Assembly: GCA_027035765.1 (NCBI GenBank)
Contig: JALVUD010000008.1
Coordinates: 62,001-126,000, forward strand
Length of the DNA stretch: 64,000 nucleotides
DNA from: Campylobacteraceae bacterium
GTDB taxonomy: Bacteria > Campylobacterota > Campylobacteria > Campylobacterales > Sulfurovaceae
Reading direction: 5' to 3'
The position numbers and the translations under genes were made by a program. Positions 25,940-35,400 of this stretch are shown here, in pieces. A model generated the notes under the pieces. The model was not told the DNA's origin. It saw nothing but the letters and a program-made list of their open reading frames with translations, and did no database searches. Positions within the stretch are counted from its first letter, which is position 1, and each line of letters starts with the position of its first letter.

Positions 25940-26512
25940 TCAACTCGTGAACCCGCCATCCTTCAGAAAGGGAACGGCACCCAGCATTCTGTATCTCATG
26001 CCAAACGCCCTGAACGCGTCTTCCGGGGTTTTCCACGGCGCGTTCATCCCGTACTGCCGGGCCGTCTGCGCCAGAAACGCCAGGTAGGAGGCGAAGGCCA
26101 GATGGTAGCGCTGCCTGTCCGCGACATCGTAAAGCCTGCAGAGACGGGCAAACTCCAGGATCCCGATCCGCGCAAGCGGATGATAGCCGGGGTGCTCCTC
26201 GATAACCTCCATGGCATGATCGATCGTTTCCTCGATCTCTTCCGTCTGATGGCGCAGTTCCCACAGGTCCCGTTCTCCCCATCCCCTGCATTCCAGCCAC
26301 CAGGATCGGGGGAGATCCAGTTCGACGGGTTCTCCGGCGTCCGCGGGTTCCGGTTCTTCGGAGAACATGGGCGGAACGGTTTCCCGCCTTGTCTCGACAT
26401 CCAGGTACGCTTCGAGATCGTCCGGGATCTCGACACCCTCTTCCGGAATGAACCCGGCTTCATGGAGGCTTTCATCGAACAGACCATACCCTTCCCGCAG
26501 ACTTTTCCCCAT
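25940..26512 (-). CDS. hypothetical protein, partner of the VirD4-like ATPase
   Basis: About 190 residues from the ATG at 26512, chosen because AAGGAG lies 6-7 nt ahead; an ATG 15 nt earlier lacks a site. The N-terminal third is acidic (EEGVEIPDDLEAYLDVE, EEPEPADAGEP). The rest is helical with many aromatic residues (RSWWLECRGWGERDLWEL and RYHLAFASYLAFLAQTA). No family recognised. It follows the ATPase gene by 24 bp on the same strand and should be co-transcribed with it. Confidence 0.7.
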   Translation of the reverse strand: MGKSLREGYGLFDESLHEAGFIPEEGVEIPDDLEAYLDVETRRETVPPMFSEEPEPADAGEPVELDLPRSWWLECRGWGERDLWELRHQTEEIEETIDHAMEVIEEHPGYHPLARIGILEFARLCRLYDVADRQRYHLAFASYLAFLAQTARQYGMNAPWKTPEDAFRAFGMRYRMLGAVPFLKDGGFTS

Positions 26513-26536
26513 TCTTTTCTCCTTCATCTTCAGGTT

Positions 26537-28546
26537 TCAGATCCCGGGGAATCCGGGATCCCCGCTATTGGCCCTTCCGGCACGCTCTTTGGCACGCTCG
26601 ATGTAGACCCTTTCCATATCCTCTCCGCTGTCGAACCCGAACGGGCTCAGCGAGGAGTTCTCCATGAACTCCTCGAAACGCTCCCGGCAGCCGGTTCCTG
26701 TTCTGTCGCACTCCCCGTTCTCCCGGAGGAAGAGAAGGTACCGGATGAACGCCGCCTGTTCGGCCAGAACCCCGAAGCTCCGGAGGGTCCTGCGTTCCCG
26801 GTAGCGTCTGTGGAATTCCAGGAACGGAAGATCGCAGAGGCAGGCATCCTCCCCGCCGTCCAGGACGTCCAGGGCCTCGGCAACCGTTTCATCCAGATGC
26901 CGGAGCCTCTCCCGCCCCCACATATAGCCGTCGTTCGCCGCCGTTCTCGGGTCCTCGCCGGGCCGGGGCAGCATCGGGAACGCGGGGGCCGCGGCTTTCT
27001 CCTCGGCGATCCCCAGCATGCGGCGGTACTGCCTGGCGGCCCTGCGCCCTAGATACTCCAGGGTCACGGTATTTCCCGCCTCGTCCTCGATCAGGATCGA
27101 GTCGGCCATGGAGAAGCTGCGGGGGTCGTAGACGATCCTGCAGCGTCCGGGCAGCCGGTCCGTTACGAGGAAGCTGCTTCTCAGACGCATCAGGGTATCG
27201 GGCAGGGCGTTATGCTCCATTTCCGCCTCGTCAAGCTCCTCCTCCCCCAGCACGAGCGGTTCGGGCCGGAACGTCCGCTCGTCCTCCCCGCTCCGGTAAT
27301 GGACCCTGAACCCCGGCATCATCTCGAAGCGGTGTACGAAGTTGTTCTTCTGGGCCTCCCACCCTTCGGGGGTGAACTTCCGGATCATCTGCCCCTCGTT
27401 CTGGTACGCCACGATCAGCTCGACCTTCGTTTCGCGCAGCACGTCGCTGTGCAGGTCCAGCCCGCCGGGCAGCACGCGGTTGGCCTCGTCCACGAATACG
27501 GAGACCGGCCGCGGGTCGCGCTCTCTGCGCAGTCTCATCGTGAGACGTTCGAGCTCGTTCCCCAGCATGATGGAGAGGATGTGATCGTCCACACCCTCGA
27601 CATCCACGACCATGATCTCCCCGTCCGCGACAAGCTCCTTTCTCCCGTAGTTGGCATATTCCCGGGAAGCGATGGTGGCGAGGTGGTTCTCCAGAGTCTG
27701 CCGCACGCCGTTGTTGCCCGTGGAACTGCCGTTGGATCCATCCATCTGCAGCTGGTTCGTCTGTCTGCAGTGGACGGCCAATTTCGAAAGGGCCAGGAAA
27801 TATCCCTCCGTCACTTTCCGCATCTCCTCGAAACTCCCCACGAGATTCATCAGTTCCCGCCCCTTCCTTTCCAGCCTTTCCAGGAGAGGGTCGAGGCCCG
27901 CGAAGAAATCGTTGAACGTGCCGGCATCCTTCGCGATCTCATAGACGTCGGAGAAGGAGGGCTCCTCCTCCATCTCCAGGCGGCCGAAAAGGCGGATCTC
28001 CCGGTAAAGCTCATTCCCGTCATCGTCCGTCTGTCCCGCGGGGATCTCGACGCATTCCCCGAAAAGGCCGTCCGCCCCGGCGGGGTCGATCTCGCCGTAA
28101 AGCCGCTTCAGCCGGTAGAGATGCCGCAGCGCCGTGAGGATCGCCTCCCCGAAGTTCCCGGCGGTATTGGCCCAGTAGGGGTCCCGCTGCCCGACTCCAC
28201 CGCCCAGATCGATGATGCACTGCCGGGCGTCCTTCACGCTCAGGGATGCCAGGATGTTGACCGGGGTCCCGTGCGGTTTTCCGAACTCCCTGACGTCCTC
28301 CAGTCTGCCGTGGCGTCTGGCGACGGCCTTGACCTGCCGATGCTCGTGCCCCTTGTAGGCGAAAAAGAGGACGGTGTGGCCCCGGGCTATCCTGTCTTCG
28401 AGCGTCGGCAGGATGACGCTCGCGCTTTTCCCGCTCCCGGTGCTTCCGCTGCAGCTCGCATGCCGGAAATCGAGGGGGATGACGATCTTCTCCCCCGTCA
28501 CCGTTTCGGCATCCGCCCTCCCGAATCCGATCGCCTTCATCGTCAT
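26537..28546 (-). CDS. VirD4/TraD-like P-loop ATPase, soluble
   Basis: 669 residues. Walker A GSTGSGKSASVI lies near residue 35 and Walker B VSVFVDEANRVL near residue 350. DPYWANTAGNFGEAILTALRHL matches the conserved Trp-containing segment of type IV coupling proteins, and RETKVELIVAYQNEGQM the sensor region. Unlike true coupling proteins there is no N-terminal membrane anchor: the P-loop begins within 40 residues. No relaxase or secretion genes are present, so a role in DNA translocation for defence or element maintenance is as likely as mobilisation. AAGGAG precedes the start, and a consensus promoter drives it. Confidence 0.8.
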   Translation of the reverse strand: MTMKAIGFGRADAETVTGEKIVIPLDFRHASCSGSTGSGKSASVILPTLEDRIARGHTVLFFAYKGHEHRQVKAVARRHGRLEDVREFGKPHGTPVNILASLSVKDARQCIIDLGGGVGQRDPYWANTAGNFGEAILTALRHLYRLKRLYGEIDPAGADGLFGECVEIPAGQTDDDGNELYREIRLFGRLEMEEEPSFSDVYEIAKDAGTFNDFFAGLDPLLERLERKGRELMNLVGSFEEMRKVTEGYFLALSKLAVHCRQTNQLQMDGSNGSSTGNNGVRQTLENHLATIASREYANYGRKELVADGEIMVVDVEGVDDHILSIMLGNELERLTMRLRRERDPRPVSVFVDEANRVLPGGLDLHSDVLRETKVELIVAYQNEGQMIRKFTPEGWEAQKNNFVHRFEMMPGFRVHYRSGEDERTFRPEPLVLGEEELDEAEMEHNALPDTLMRLRSSFLVTDRLPGRCRIVYDPRSFSMADSILIEDEAGNTVTLEYLGRRAARQYRRMLGIAEEKAAAPAFPMLPRPGEDPRTAANDGYMWGRERLRHLDETVAEALDVLDGGEDACLCDLPFLEFHRRYRERRTLRSFGVLAEQAAFIRYLLFLRENGECDRTGTGCRERFEEFMENSSLSPFGFDSGEDMERVYIERAKERAGRANSGDPGFPGI

Positions 28547-28575
28547 TCATCCGCTCCTTCCGTGCATTTTCCCCT

Positions 28576-28604
28576 AGTCTAAACCCGATTTGGATTTTTG
28601 TCAA
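28576..28604 (-). promoter_or_regulatory. promoter of the ATPase operon
   Basis: On the reverse strand a perfect TTGACA (28599-28604) is followed after 17 bp by TAGACT (28576-28581), 30 bp ahead of the ATPase start codon. Confidence 0.65.
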
Positions 28605-28766
28605 ATTTTTGCCGTTTTTATCGATTTTTCGTGTTTTTTATAACACCATTCAAAAGAACAGGTACCTGAAATATACGGGAGTTTTCAATCCGGATGCCTG
28701 CCGTTTATACACCCGGAATCCGGTATCGATTGGAGAAGATAGCTATGCGTTGACATGCAAGTTTAT

Positions 28767-28785
28767 TTAACAGTTTTAATGTTAA
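28767..28785. promoter_or_regulatory. inverted repeat at the merR promoter
   Basis: TTAACA and TGTTAA form perfect arms around GTTTTAA, 9 bp ahead of the merR-like start. A TTGACA lies at 28751-28756, so the dyad falls between the -35 region and the start, as expected for MerR-family autoregulation. Confidence 0.5.
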
Positions 28786-28794
28786 TATGGATGT

Positions 28795-29367
28795 ATGAAA
28801 AAAGTACGCTTTTCGATAAAGGAACTTGCAAAGCTAAGTGGATTAACAGAAAGGACCGTCCGATACTACATGGAAAAGGGCCTGGTCGACCGCCCGGTGG
28901 GTCAGCGGAAAGCCGCCTACTATCTCGACCGGCATCTGGAGCAGCTCAGGACCGTCAAGTGGTACCGGGAGGCCGGGTTTTCACTGGAAAGGATCTCCCG
29001 TCTGATGAAGGAGGGCGAAGTCTTCGATCTCGCGAAAGCGGGGGAGTCCGTATCGCAGAGGCTCCTGGTCCGCTATGCGGCCGCCGAGGGCCTTGAGCTG
29101 ACGGTCGATCCGGAGAGCTCCGGACTCTCCCTGGCCGACGTCCGGGAACTCGCCGGGTTCCTGGAGGAGAGGGTCCGGGAGATCATGAAAGAGAAGGAAC
29201 GGGCGGCCGCCAGGAAAAGAATGGAAGAGGCGGAACGCCCGGCCCCCTCAGAAGAGGAGGAGAAGGTGATGGAGGTCGTATTCGAGGACAGGTACGGCCG
29301 GATCCACGATGAATATATCTTTGAGGAATACGAGGACGAAGAATATGAGGACGAAGAATGGCGCTAG
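28795..29367 (+). CDS. MerR-family transcriptional regulator
   Basis: 190 residues. N-terminal winged helix: FSIKELAKLSGLTERTVRYYMEKGL, then VKWYREAGFSLERISRLMKEGE. A long helix follows (residues 110-150). The C-terminus has no Cys-based metal site but a strongly acidic repeat, EEYEDEEYEDEEW. Divergent from the ATPase operon, which it may control. The ATG has only a weak ribosome-binding site, so the transcript may be nearly leaderless. Confidence 0.85.
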   Translation: MKKVRFSIKELAKLSGLTERTVRYYMEKGLVDRPVGQRKAAYYLDRHLEQLRTVKWYREAGFSLERISRLMKEGEVFDLAKAGESVSQRLLVRYAAAEGLELTVDPESSGLSLADVRELAGFLEERVREIMKEKERAAARKRMEEAERPAPSEEEEKVMEVVFEDRYGRIHDEYIFEEYEDEEYEDEEWR

Positions 29368-29370
29368 CCC

Positions 29371-29619
29371 CTAGAAGATGAAAGTTGCGGGAAGCTCCAG
29401 TTCCGTGATCCGCTCCTCGATCTTCATCTGCGTGATGGCGACGAAGAACTCCTGCGGCCCCTCGGTGGCCGCCGCCTTCAGCTGGGCCAGGACCGCGTCC
29501 CGGTCCCCGCGGTCGAGAACCGCATAGAGGTGGATCTCGCCGTCGTTGTGATCGAAGGCGGAGAACATGCAGTCGCCGTCCGTGATGATCTCGTCCTCTC
29601 TATAGTCCTTTTCTGCCAT
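29371..29619 (-). CDS. small hypothetical protein
   Basis: About 82 residues from ATG 29619, which has GGAGG 5 nt upstream; an in-frame start at 29640 lies ahead of that site. Acidic, with EIHLYAVLDRGDRDAVLAQL and FFVAITQMKIEERITELELPATF. No family recognised. Convergent with merR, only 3 bp between the stops. Confidence 0.65.
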   Translation of the reverse strand: MAEKDYREDEIITDGDCMFSAFDHNDGEIHLYAVLDRGDRDAVLAQLKAAATEGPQEFFVAITQMKIEERITELELPATFIF

Positions 29620-29747
29620 AGATCCTCCTTCTTTTTTCATTCATCAGATTCCGGGGGTGTCCCGGTATCGCCGAGCGGGGGGCGTTTCGTGCGAAAATGA
29701 TACCACAGCCTCCGGCGAGCTCGCCGGCAAACCCGCGCCCGGAGTGA

Positions 29748-30308
29748 TCACCGCCTGCCATGCCGGGCTTTTCCGGCGGGCCGCTTCTCCGATCCCTGCA
29801 GCCCGTTTTCCTCCCGCCACCTGCCCAGAAGCCTTTTCCCGCTTTTATCCAGATGCCCGGAAAGAACGTCGAGCTTTTCGAGGATCTCTTTTCTGTCGAT
29901 ATCCTCGCACATGAGATCCCGAAAATCCAGAGTGTCAGGATATTCCCCCTTGATCTCGATATCCCAAAAGAGCAGATCCAGAATCGCCCTAATCGGCGTG
30001 GCGCATAGCCACTCCCCCTCGAATCCCCGCTCCCGAAGCCAGGGGCCGCAGTCCCAGATCCCGTACTCCCCGAAAACGTCCTCCGCGCCGATGATGACCG
30101 TCGGGTGCATCACGAAGCCCGACTCCCTGGCTCCCCTTAGCGTATCGACCTGGTGCCAGTCGCACAGGATCCCTTCGCAGGGGATGTTCAGGGCGCTGAA
30201 CCCGGTGATGTAGGAGAACCGGTAGTTTCTGGCGAAATGGGGCTTCTTCCTCAACTCCGCGTCCCGTTTTGCTGTTTTCTCCCTGATCCGTTCCACAAGG
30301 TCGCCCAT
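29748..30308 (-). CDS. hypothetical protein
   Basis: 186 residues. Mixed charge, with a central region rich in Trp and Cys (CDWHQVDTL, YGIWDCGPWLRERGF, EWLCATPIRAILDLLFWDIE) and a basic C-terminus (KRPAGKARHGRR). The segment ATPIRAILDLLF faintly recalls AbiEi-type antitoxins, too weak to assign. It lies between the MerR region and the helicase-nuclease operon, 109 bp from the latter, on the same strand. Confidence 0.6.
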   Translation of the reverse strand: MGDLVERIREKTAKRDAELRKKPHFARNYRFSYITGFSALNIPCEGILCDWHQVDTLRGARESGFVMHPTVIIGAEDVFGEYGIWDCGPWLRERGFEGEWLCATPIRAILDLLFWDIEIKGEYPDTLDFRDLMCEDIDRKEILEKLDVLSGHLDKSGKRLLGRWREENGLQGSEKRPAGKARHGRR

Positions 30309-30417
30309 TGTCTCTCCTGTCGCATTTCTCTCGTTTTTTTACTTCCATACTACCTGCATCAGGTCGATACGGATTCCGTCGCGACCATCGCGACTTTCAA
30401 GGATAGGCTCATCCCCC

Positions 30418-32427
30418 TTACCCGGACCTCTCTTTCGCGCCTTCCCTCGCGTATTTGACGGGATAGGGCATGACCGTCAGTTCCTTGTTCTTTACAAAGT
30501 AGTGTTCCATCAGGGAAAAAAGGAAATCGCCGTCGATCTTTCCGCCGATTTTAACAATTTTCCGATACGGACTGTTTCGGTCCATACACTCCACAATTCC
30601 AACATCGGACAGGCCCACACGATACAGAACGTCGCCATTTTCCTCCCTATACTGGATGCCAAGCATCCCGGCAAAGGCGTGCTTGTGATCTCTGCCGCGT
30701 GGAAGAAACCTCAATGGGCGTCCCGCGGTCTTTTCAAGTGCCTTTTTGAGTCGCTCGTGCCGGCGAAGGCGCTTCATTAGGGACGACGACGGTACGCCTT
30801 TAGGTGTTTCCATCTCGTCAAGCATAGACAGGAAGGCTGTGCGAGGGTCGTCGAAGCCCGGAGAAGGATCTTTTTGTCCGGGGGGATACTGCCCCGTCAT
30901 ATCGGCACACCGGACGACATCATTCTTCGAAAAATAATATTCCGACGTGCTTTCCCGAAACAGGCGGTCGAGATAGTCGAAGTCGGGCAGGGGCATGAAG
31001 GCCGTCCGCGTTCCCAGGACTGTATTCCCTTCGGGATCGGTTATGACGTATTCAGGAACTTCTCCCCGGGGAAGTCCGGAGAGTGCCCTCGTAATGGTTC
31101 GTCGATCCGAATCCGTAATGGCAGAAGCCTTCATTCTTCCCCCTTCCATCCACGAAACTCCATAGATGGCCGATTCCGAATCCATATCTCTGAAATTCTC
31201 AATCGAATAGAAGCGATAGCCCTTCAAAACCTCCCCATGGTCTATGAACGGGTCGTATCCGAGCAATTCGCACTTGATGGCGAGTTCCTTCAACAGCACT
31301 CCAAGAATGGTTTCCCCTGTTTTCCGTTTTGACTCCTGGAGAGAAACCGTGAAATTTTGCACCGGCACATGACCCGGAATGTCGGCATAGGGGTCAGACT
31401 CCCCGTTTTTCTCATAGAACTCTTTCTCAAGGGTGAGGGAGATGTTAGGAACGGAAGAATCGATGGATTCTCCCATAGAGAGAATGAATTCGCCATCAAA
31501 CAGGGTTGCCGCCTGCCGGTTTATATATGCCTCCATCTCCTTCGCGAGCCGTCGCGCCGCTTCGTCACAACGGTGGTCCAGGACAGCGATGTGGACCCGG
31601 GGGATGTCTTTGGCATAATGTCGGATCGTTTCGTCAAGGCGAGTTAGCTTCTTTTTCTTATCCTTTGCAAGAGTATAGATTTGGAATTCCTCTTTCGAAA
31701 ACTCCAGGCGGACAAGCCCGGCGAGATACGTCCGGACTTCCTCTGAAATCCGGTGGAAAAAATAGGTCTTGCTCTGCCGGAATCTGTGGTCAAGGCAGAG
31801 GAAGGGGATACGCGCCCGGGTATCACCCCGGCTGCCTTTTTCGTAAACCGTCCGACCCACATCCTGTTGAGGGACATAGGGGCGCAGCGCCCCGGCATCT
31901 TCCACGAGATATCCGGAGCCTCCTTCCTTCGGGGAGTGCACGATTTTGAAGCTTCTCGCTCCCAAAAACATCAATACTCCCTCTTCTCTCTCCTTCACTT
32001 CAACTTCAAGGGCGAGCATGTCCGCGCCCTTCGTCATACCAAAGCTGTATGGATAGTAGAGCTTGTACGGATTTTCCGGAATGTCGAACAGAATATGCTC
32101 TCCCACCATGAGGGAGAGCAGCATGGAAAAGAGAGAGGAATCCTTCATCTCCTTCAGCCGTGCAAGCCCGACTCTTTTCGGCCCGAGATCATTTCCGTCG
32201 ATATCCGTCCCTTTGCGGACCATGAAAAAATAGGTGCGGCCCACGACAGCCCTGGCCAGGGGGGAAATCTCCCTGCGGATTCGGGCGTAGAATTTTTTTC
32301 TGGCCGCCTCCTTCCCCCGGAAGTCCGGAATCGGAATTTCGTAGAGATCATAACGCCGCAGAATCTCCGCGTAGTCGAAGTCGAGGTTGATTTTATTGGT
32401 TAGTGTCGAGACCGTCGATTCATTCAT
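30418..32427 (-). CDS. 669-aa protein of unknown function, coupled to the helicase-nuclease
   Basis: The ATG at 32427 overlaps the stop of the helicase gene by 8 nt (ATGAATGA), so both are made from one transcript with coupled translation. No P-loop, signal peptide or membrane helices. Segments that look conserved by composition are VHIAVLDHRCDEAARRLAKE (residues about 285-305), GHVPVQNFTVSL and LLKELAIKCELLGYDPF (about 370-420), and AIYGVSWMEGGRMKASAI (about 430-450). The alternation of strands and helices in the last 300 residues could be an RNase H-like or PIWI-like fold, but no catalytic set is clear. Unknown otherwise. Confidence 0.7.
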   Translation of the reverse strand: MNESTVSTLTNKINLDFDYAEILRRYDLYEIPIPDFRGKEAARKKFYARIRREISPLARAVVGRTYFFMVRKGTDIDGNDLGPKRVGLARLKEMKDSSLFSMLLSLMVGEHILFDIPENPYKLYYPYSFGMTKGADMLALEVEVKEREEGVLMFLGARSFKIVHSPKEGGSGYLVEDAGALRPYVPQQDVGRTVYEKGSRGDTRARIPFLCLDHRFRQSKTYFFHRISEEVRTYLAGLVRLEFSKEEFQIYTLAKDKKKKLTRLDETIRHYAKDIPRVHIAVLDHRCDEAARRLAKEMEAYINRQAATLFDGEFILSMGESIDSSVPNISLTLEKEFYEKNGESDPYADIPGHVPVQNFTVSLQESKRKTGETILGVLLKELAIKCELLGYDPFIDHGEVLKGYRFYSIENFRDMDSESAIYGVSWMEGGRMKASAITDSDRRTITRALSGLPRGEVPEYVITDPEGNTVLGTRTAFMPLPDFDYLDRLFRESTSEYYFSKNDVVRCADMTGQYPPGQKDPSPGFDDPRTAFLSMLDEMETPKGVPSSSLMKRLRRHERLKKALEKTAGRPLRFLPRGRDHKHAFAGMLGIQYREENGDVLYRVGLSDVGIVECMDRNSPYRKIVKIGGKIDGDFLFSLMEHYFVKNKELTVMPYPVKYAREGAKERSG

Positions 32428-35400
32428 AGGCGGCAAAGAACACCTCCTTGATCTTTTTCAGTATCGCCGCATCGAATTCGGGCGACTCGGGGTCGGTGGC
32501 ATCGATAAGGAAAGGCACGATATAGATCCCGTCCGCATAACTTATCTCCCTGCTGGCATTCGCCGGTCCGCCGCTTCGTAGTAAAACGTTCGCCACGACG
32601 CCGCGTCTCCCCCCGAGATCGCGCAGCTTGGCCGCCGCTTTCTCCCGGACCTCCCGCTCTGCGGTACTTTCCAGGGTGTGGGTAGAGTAATGCTTGAAAT
32701 CGACGTAAATGCCACCGGAAGAAACGAAATCGAAAAATTCGTACCCCGCTCCATCCTCCATCTCTCTCAGATCAATGCCGCATATCTTTTCGAAGACATA
32801 TCTTCCGACCGTTTCACCGAGAATCCCCTTGTAGAAATTGTTGAAGGCGGCGGGAAGGGGAAGGCATCGGTGTTTGAAGTCGAGGGCGTAGCCCTTTTCC
32901 TCGAAAAAGGCTCTCAGTTCCGGGATGTTCCCGATTATGTCGAGACCGGCCGCTTCAGCAGAGACTTCCGACCGCCGGTTGCTGCGAGGATCCCTCAATA
33001 TAACATCGACCGTCTCGAAGTCGTCGTCTGTCCGGTACCAATACCTGTCCGTGTCAAGTTCGGGGGTATACAGCGCCGCGAATTCGGATGAATCACCGTC
33101 GGCAACGGCGGGGTGAACAAGAAGCTCTTTCCGGATGGATTCCCATTCTTCCCTGTAATATCGATCCTTCCTGATGTTCGCAAGAAGATTCCGGATTTTC
33201 CGGGCGAGACGTGCGGAGTCCCTTTCGATGATCTTTTTCGTTTCCCCGTTGCCTTTTGTCCGTTCTTTCTCCTCGGTCCCCGCCACTTCAAGCAATCGTC
33301 GGATCGATGGAAGGGCGGCAATGTCTTCCGGATCGAAATTCACGGCCAATGGCAGAATCTGTTCATCGATGAGTATGGTCATCGGATCGTCGGGGTTGTT
33401 TTCCCGGTGCAGCCTCCCTACCGCCTGGATCACCATTCCCATGACCGCATTGATGTAATCCGTACTTTGACGGTCATATTTGATAATGCGTTTCCCTCCA
33501 ATGATGTTCTCCAGAGAAACATAGAAATCGCTCCAGCTCATCATGCGGGAAGCGTAAAGTGCGTGGATGTAATAAATCGTCTGGAGTATGGGAGCGTATC
33601 TTTTTCCCGGAGGCCCATCCGTTTCGAAGTCCGGCAGAGGAACGATATGTGTCGGAAGTTCACAATAGATCGCGCTGAAGTCCCGTTTTCTGCTGCGTCG
33701 GTTTTCCCCTTCGTAGCCGCGAATGTCCTCCGGTTCCTCCACCTCGTAATGGATATTCTTGCCGGATCCCATCGTCGGATAGGAGGTGAATACGAAAGCG
33801 TGCCCTCCTTTGCGAAGAAGCCCTTTTTCTATCACCTCCCTGTACTCGTCCATGTTTTTTGCCCTGGCAACGAAAAAAAGTTTCTCTTTCGCCTCCTCAG
33901 CCAATCTGTTTCGCTCCCGGTCTATCCATCCTCTGAAGTCCTCTTTCATCTCCGGGTTGTCCCGGTTGGCGAGAATCATTTTTTCGAAAAGGATGTGGAG
34001 TTCCTCTTGCATACCGGAGGCCGATCCGGGAAGCTGGTTGACAAAGGCGAGATACGAGGTGATTTCCGGCCTGGTGAGAAAATCGTAATAGGCAGCGATG
34101 TATTTCAGATAGCGCTTGAATACGTACCCCGAATCCGAATTCCAGCGATTTTTGGTGCTTTTCCACTTCTGTTCGATCCTCTTTAGCAAAAGCAGACAGG
34201 TTTCGTCACCCGCAAAATACTTTTCGCATACATTTTCGAGATCCATCTCCTCTACATCGGTAAACGCCACATTGAATGAGCGATGCTCCTGTCTGTTATC
34301 CTCGATATAGAGCCGGTTGAGTTTTTCCAGCTCCCCGGCAGAGAGCCGCTGGACGGGGATTCCTGCGCTGCGAAGGTATTTCAGGTCGAAATTGCGGGTG
34401 ACGGTTTCGAGCGTGGACGTGGCGCTGACGCCGACGATATACATCCGTGAGGCCACCGACTGGAGAATGTACTCCGGGGTATCAAGCAAGCTGAAAAACC
34501 GGAAGCCGGAGCGGAACCTCTCGTAGCCGATACCCTCATCCGGAGAACGGACCTCTACAACGGAAAAACCTTTAGGGTAGAAATCCTGCGCGTTCGACGC
34601 GAGAACCCGCTTTCTCTCCTTTTTCGCCATGCGCTGAAAATGCTCGATCCCCTCTTTCAGGAACGTGTATTTCTTTTCGTCGTCTTCGGGGGAATATCCC
34701 AGATCCCGTATGAAATCGTCGATTCGGTTGCGTCTCAATTCGTCGGTATCGATCCATTTGTTTTCTTCCTTGGCCTTTTCGCGAGCGCGGTAGATCATGG
34801 CCTTGACGGAGGCGGCCCCCATCGCCATGAGTCGGGAAAGCGCCCTGTCGATATCCCGGATCAAGCCCGAAAACATGAGGGATTCCTTTGGGGAATCGGA
34901 ATCAAGCGGATATACGTAGCTGGTCATTTTCTCCCTGTCTATACGGATTCCAAGCCTTTGCGCCTTCCCTTCCACGATAGAGGAGATTTCCGATCTGAGG
35001 ATGTACCGGCTACCCGGATCTTCCCCGCCTTCGTAGAGGAAGTGGTAGCCATCGTAGTATTTTCGGTAGACTTCATCGAAAAAATCCGTGATATTCTTGG
35101 CATCTTCCGGAGAAACCCCGTATTTCGGGAGAAATTCGGAATTTTTCAGGACGTGATGAATCGAGGAGAAGAGCATGGTCTGGTCGATAACCTCCTTGGC
35201 GGCCGCTTCGGAGAGGATCTTGAGCATCGTGCTTTTCTGGGCGTCGATTTCGTCGATGACAAGAAACTGGTTCCTGAAAAGATCCATATCGTAGAGTTTT
35301 TGGGAAAGGGCTGGAGTCCAGACCGGATACATGAAGCGGTGGGTCGTCGTGATGATGACTTTGAATTTTTTTAGATCGGCTGTGGGGAAAATGACAGAGA

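Noticed and set aside
30418-32427. Naming the 669-aa protein as PIWI-RE or Argonaute
   Set aside because: No DEDX tetrad or definite family motif could be identified by eye; only a fold-level hunch remains.
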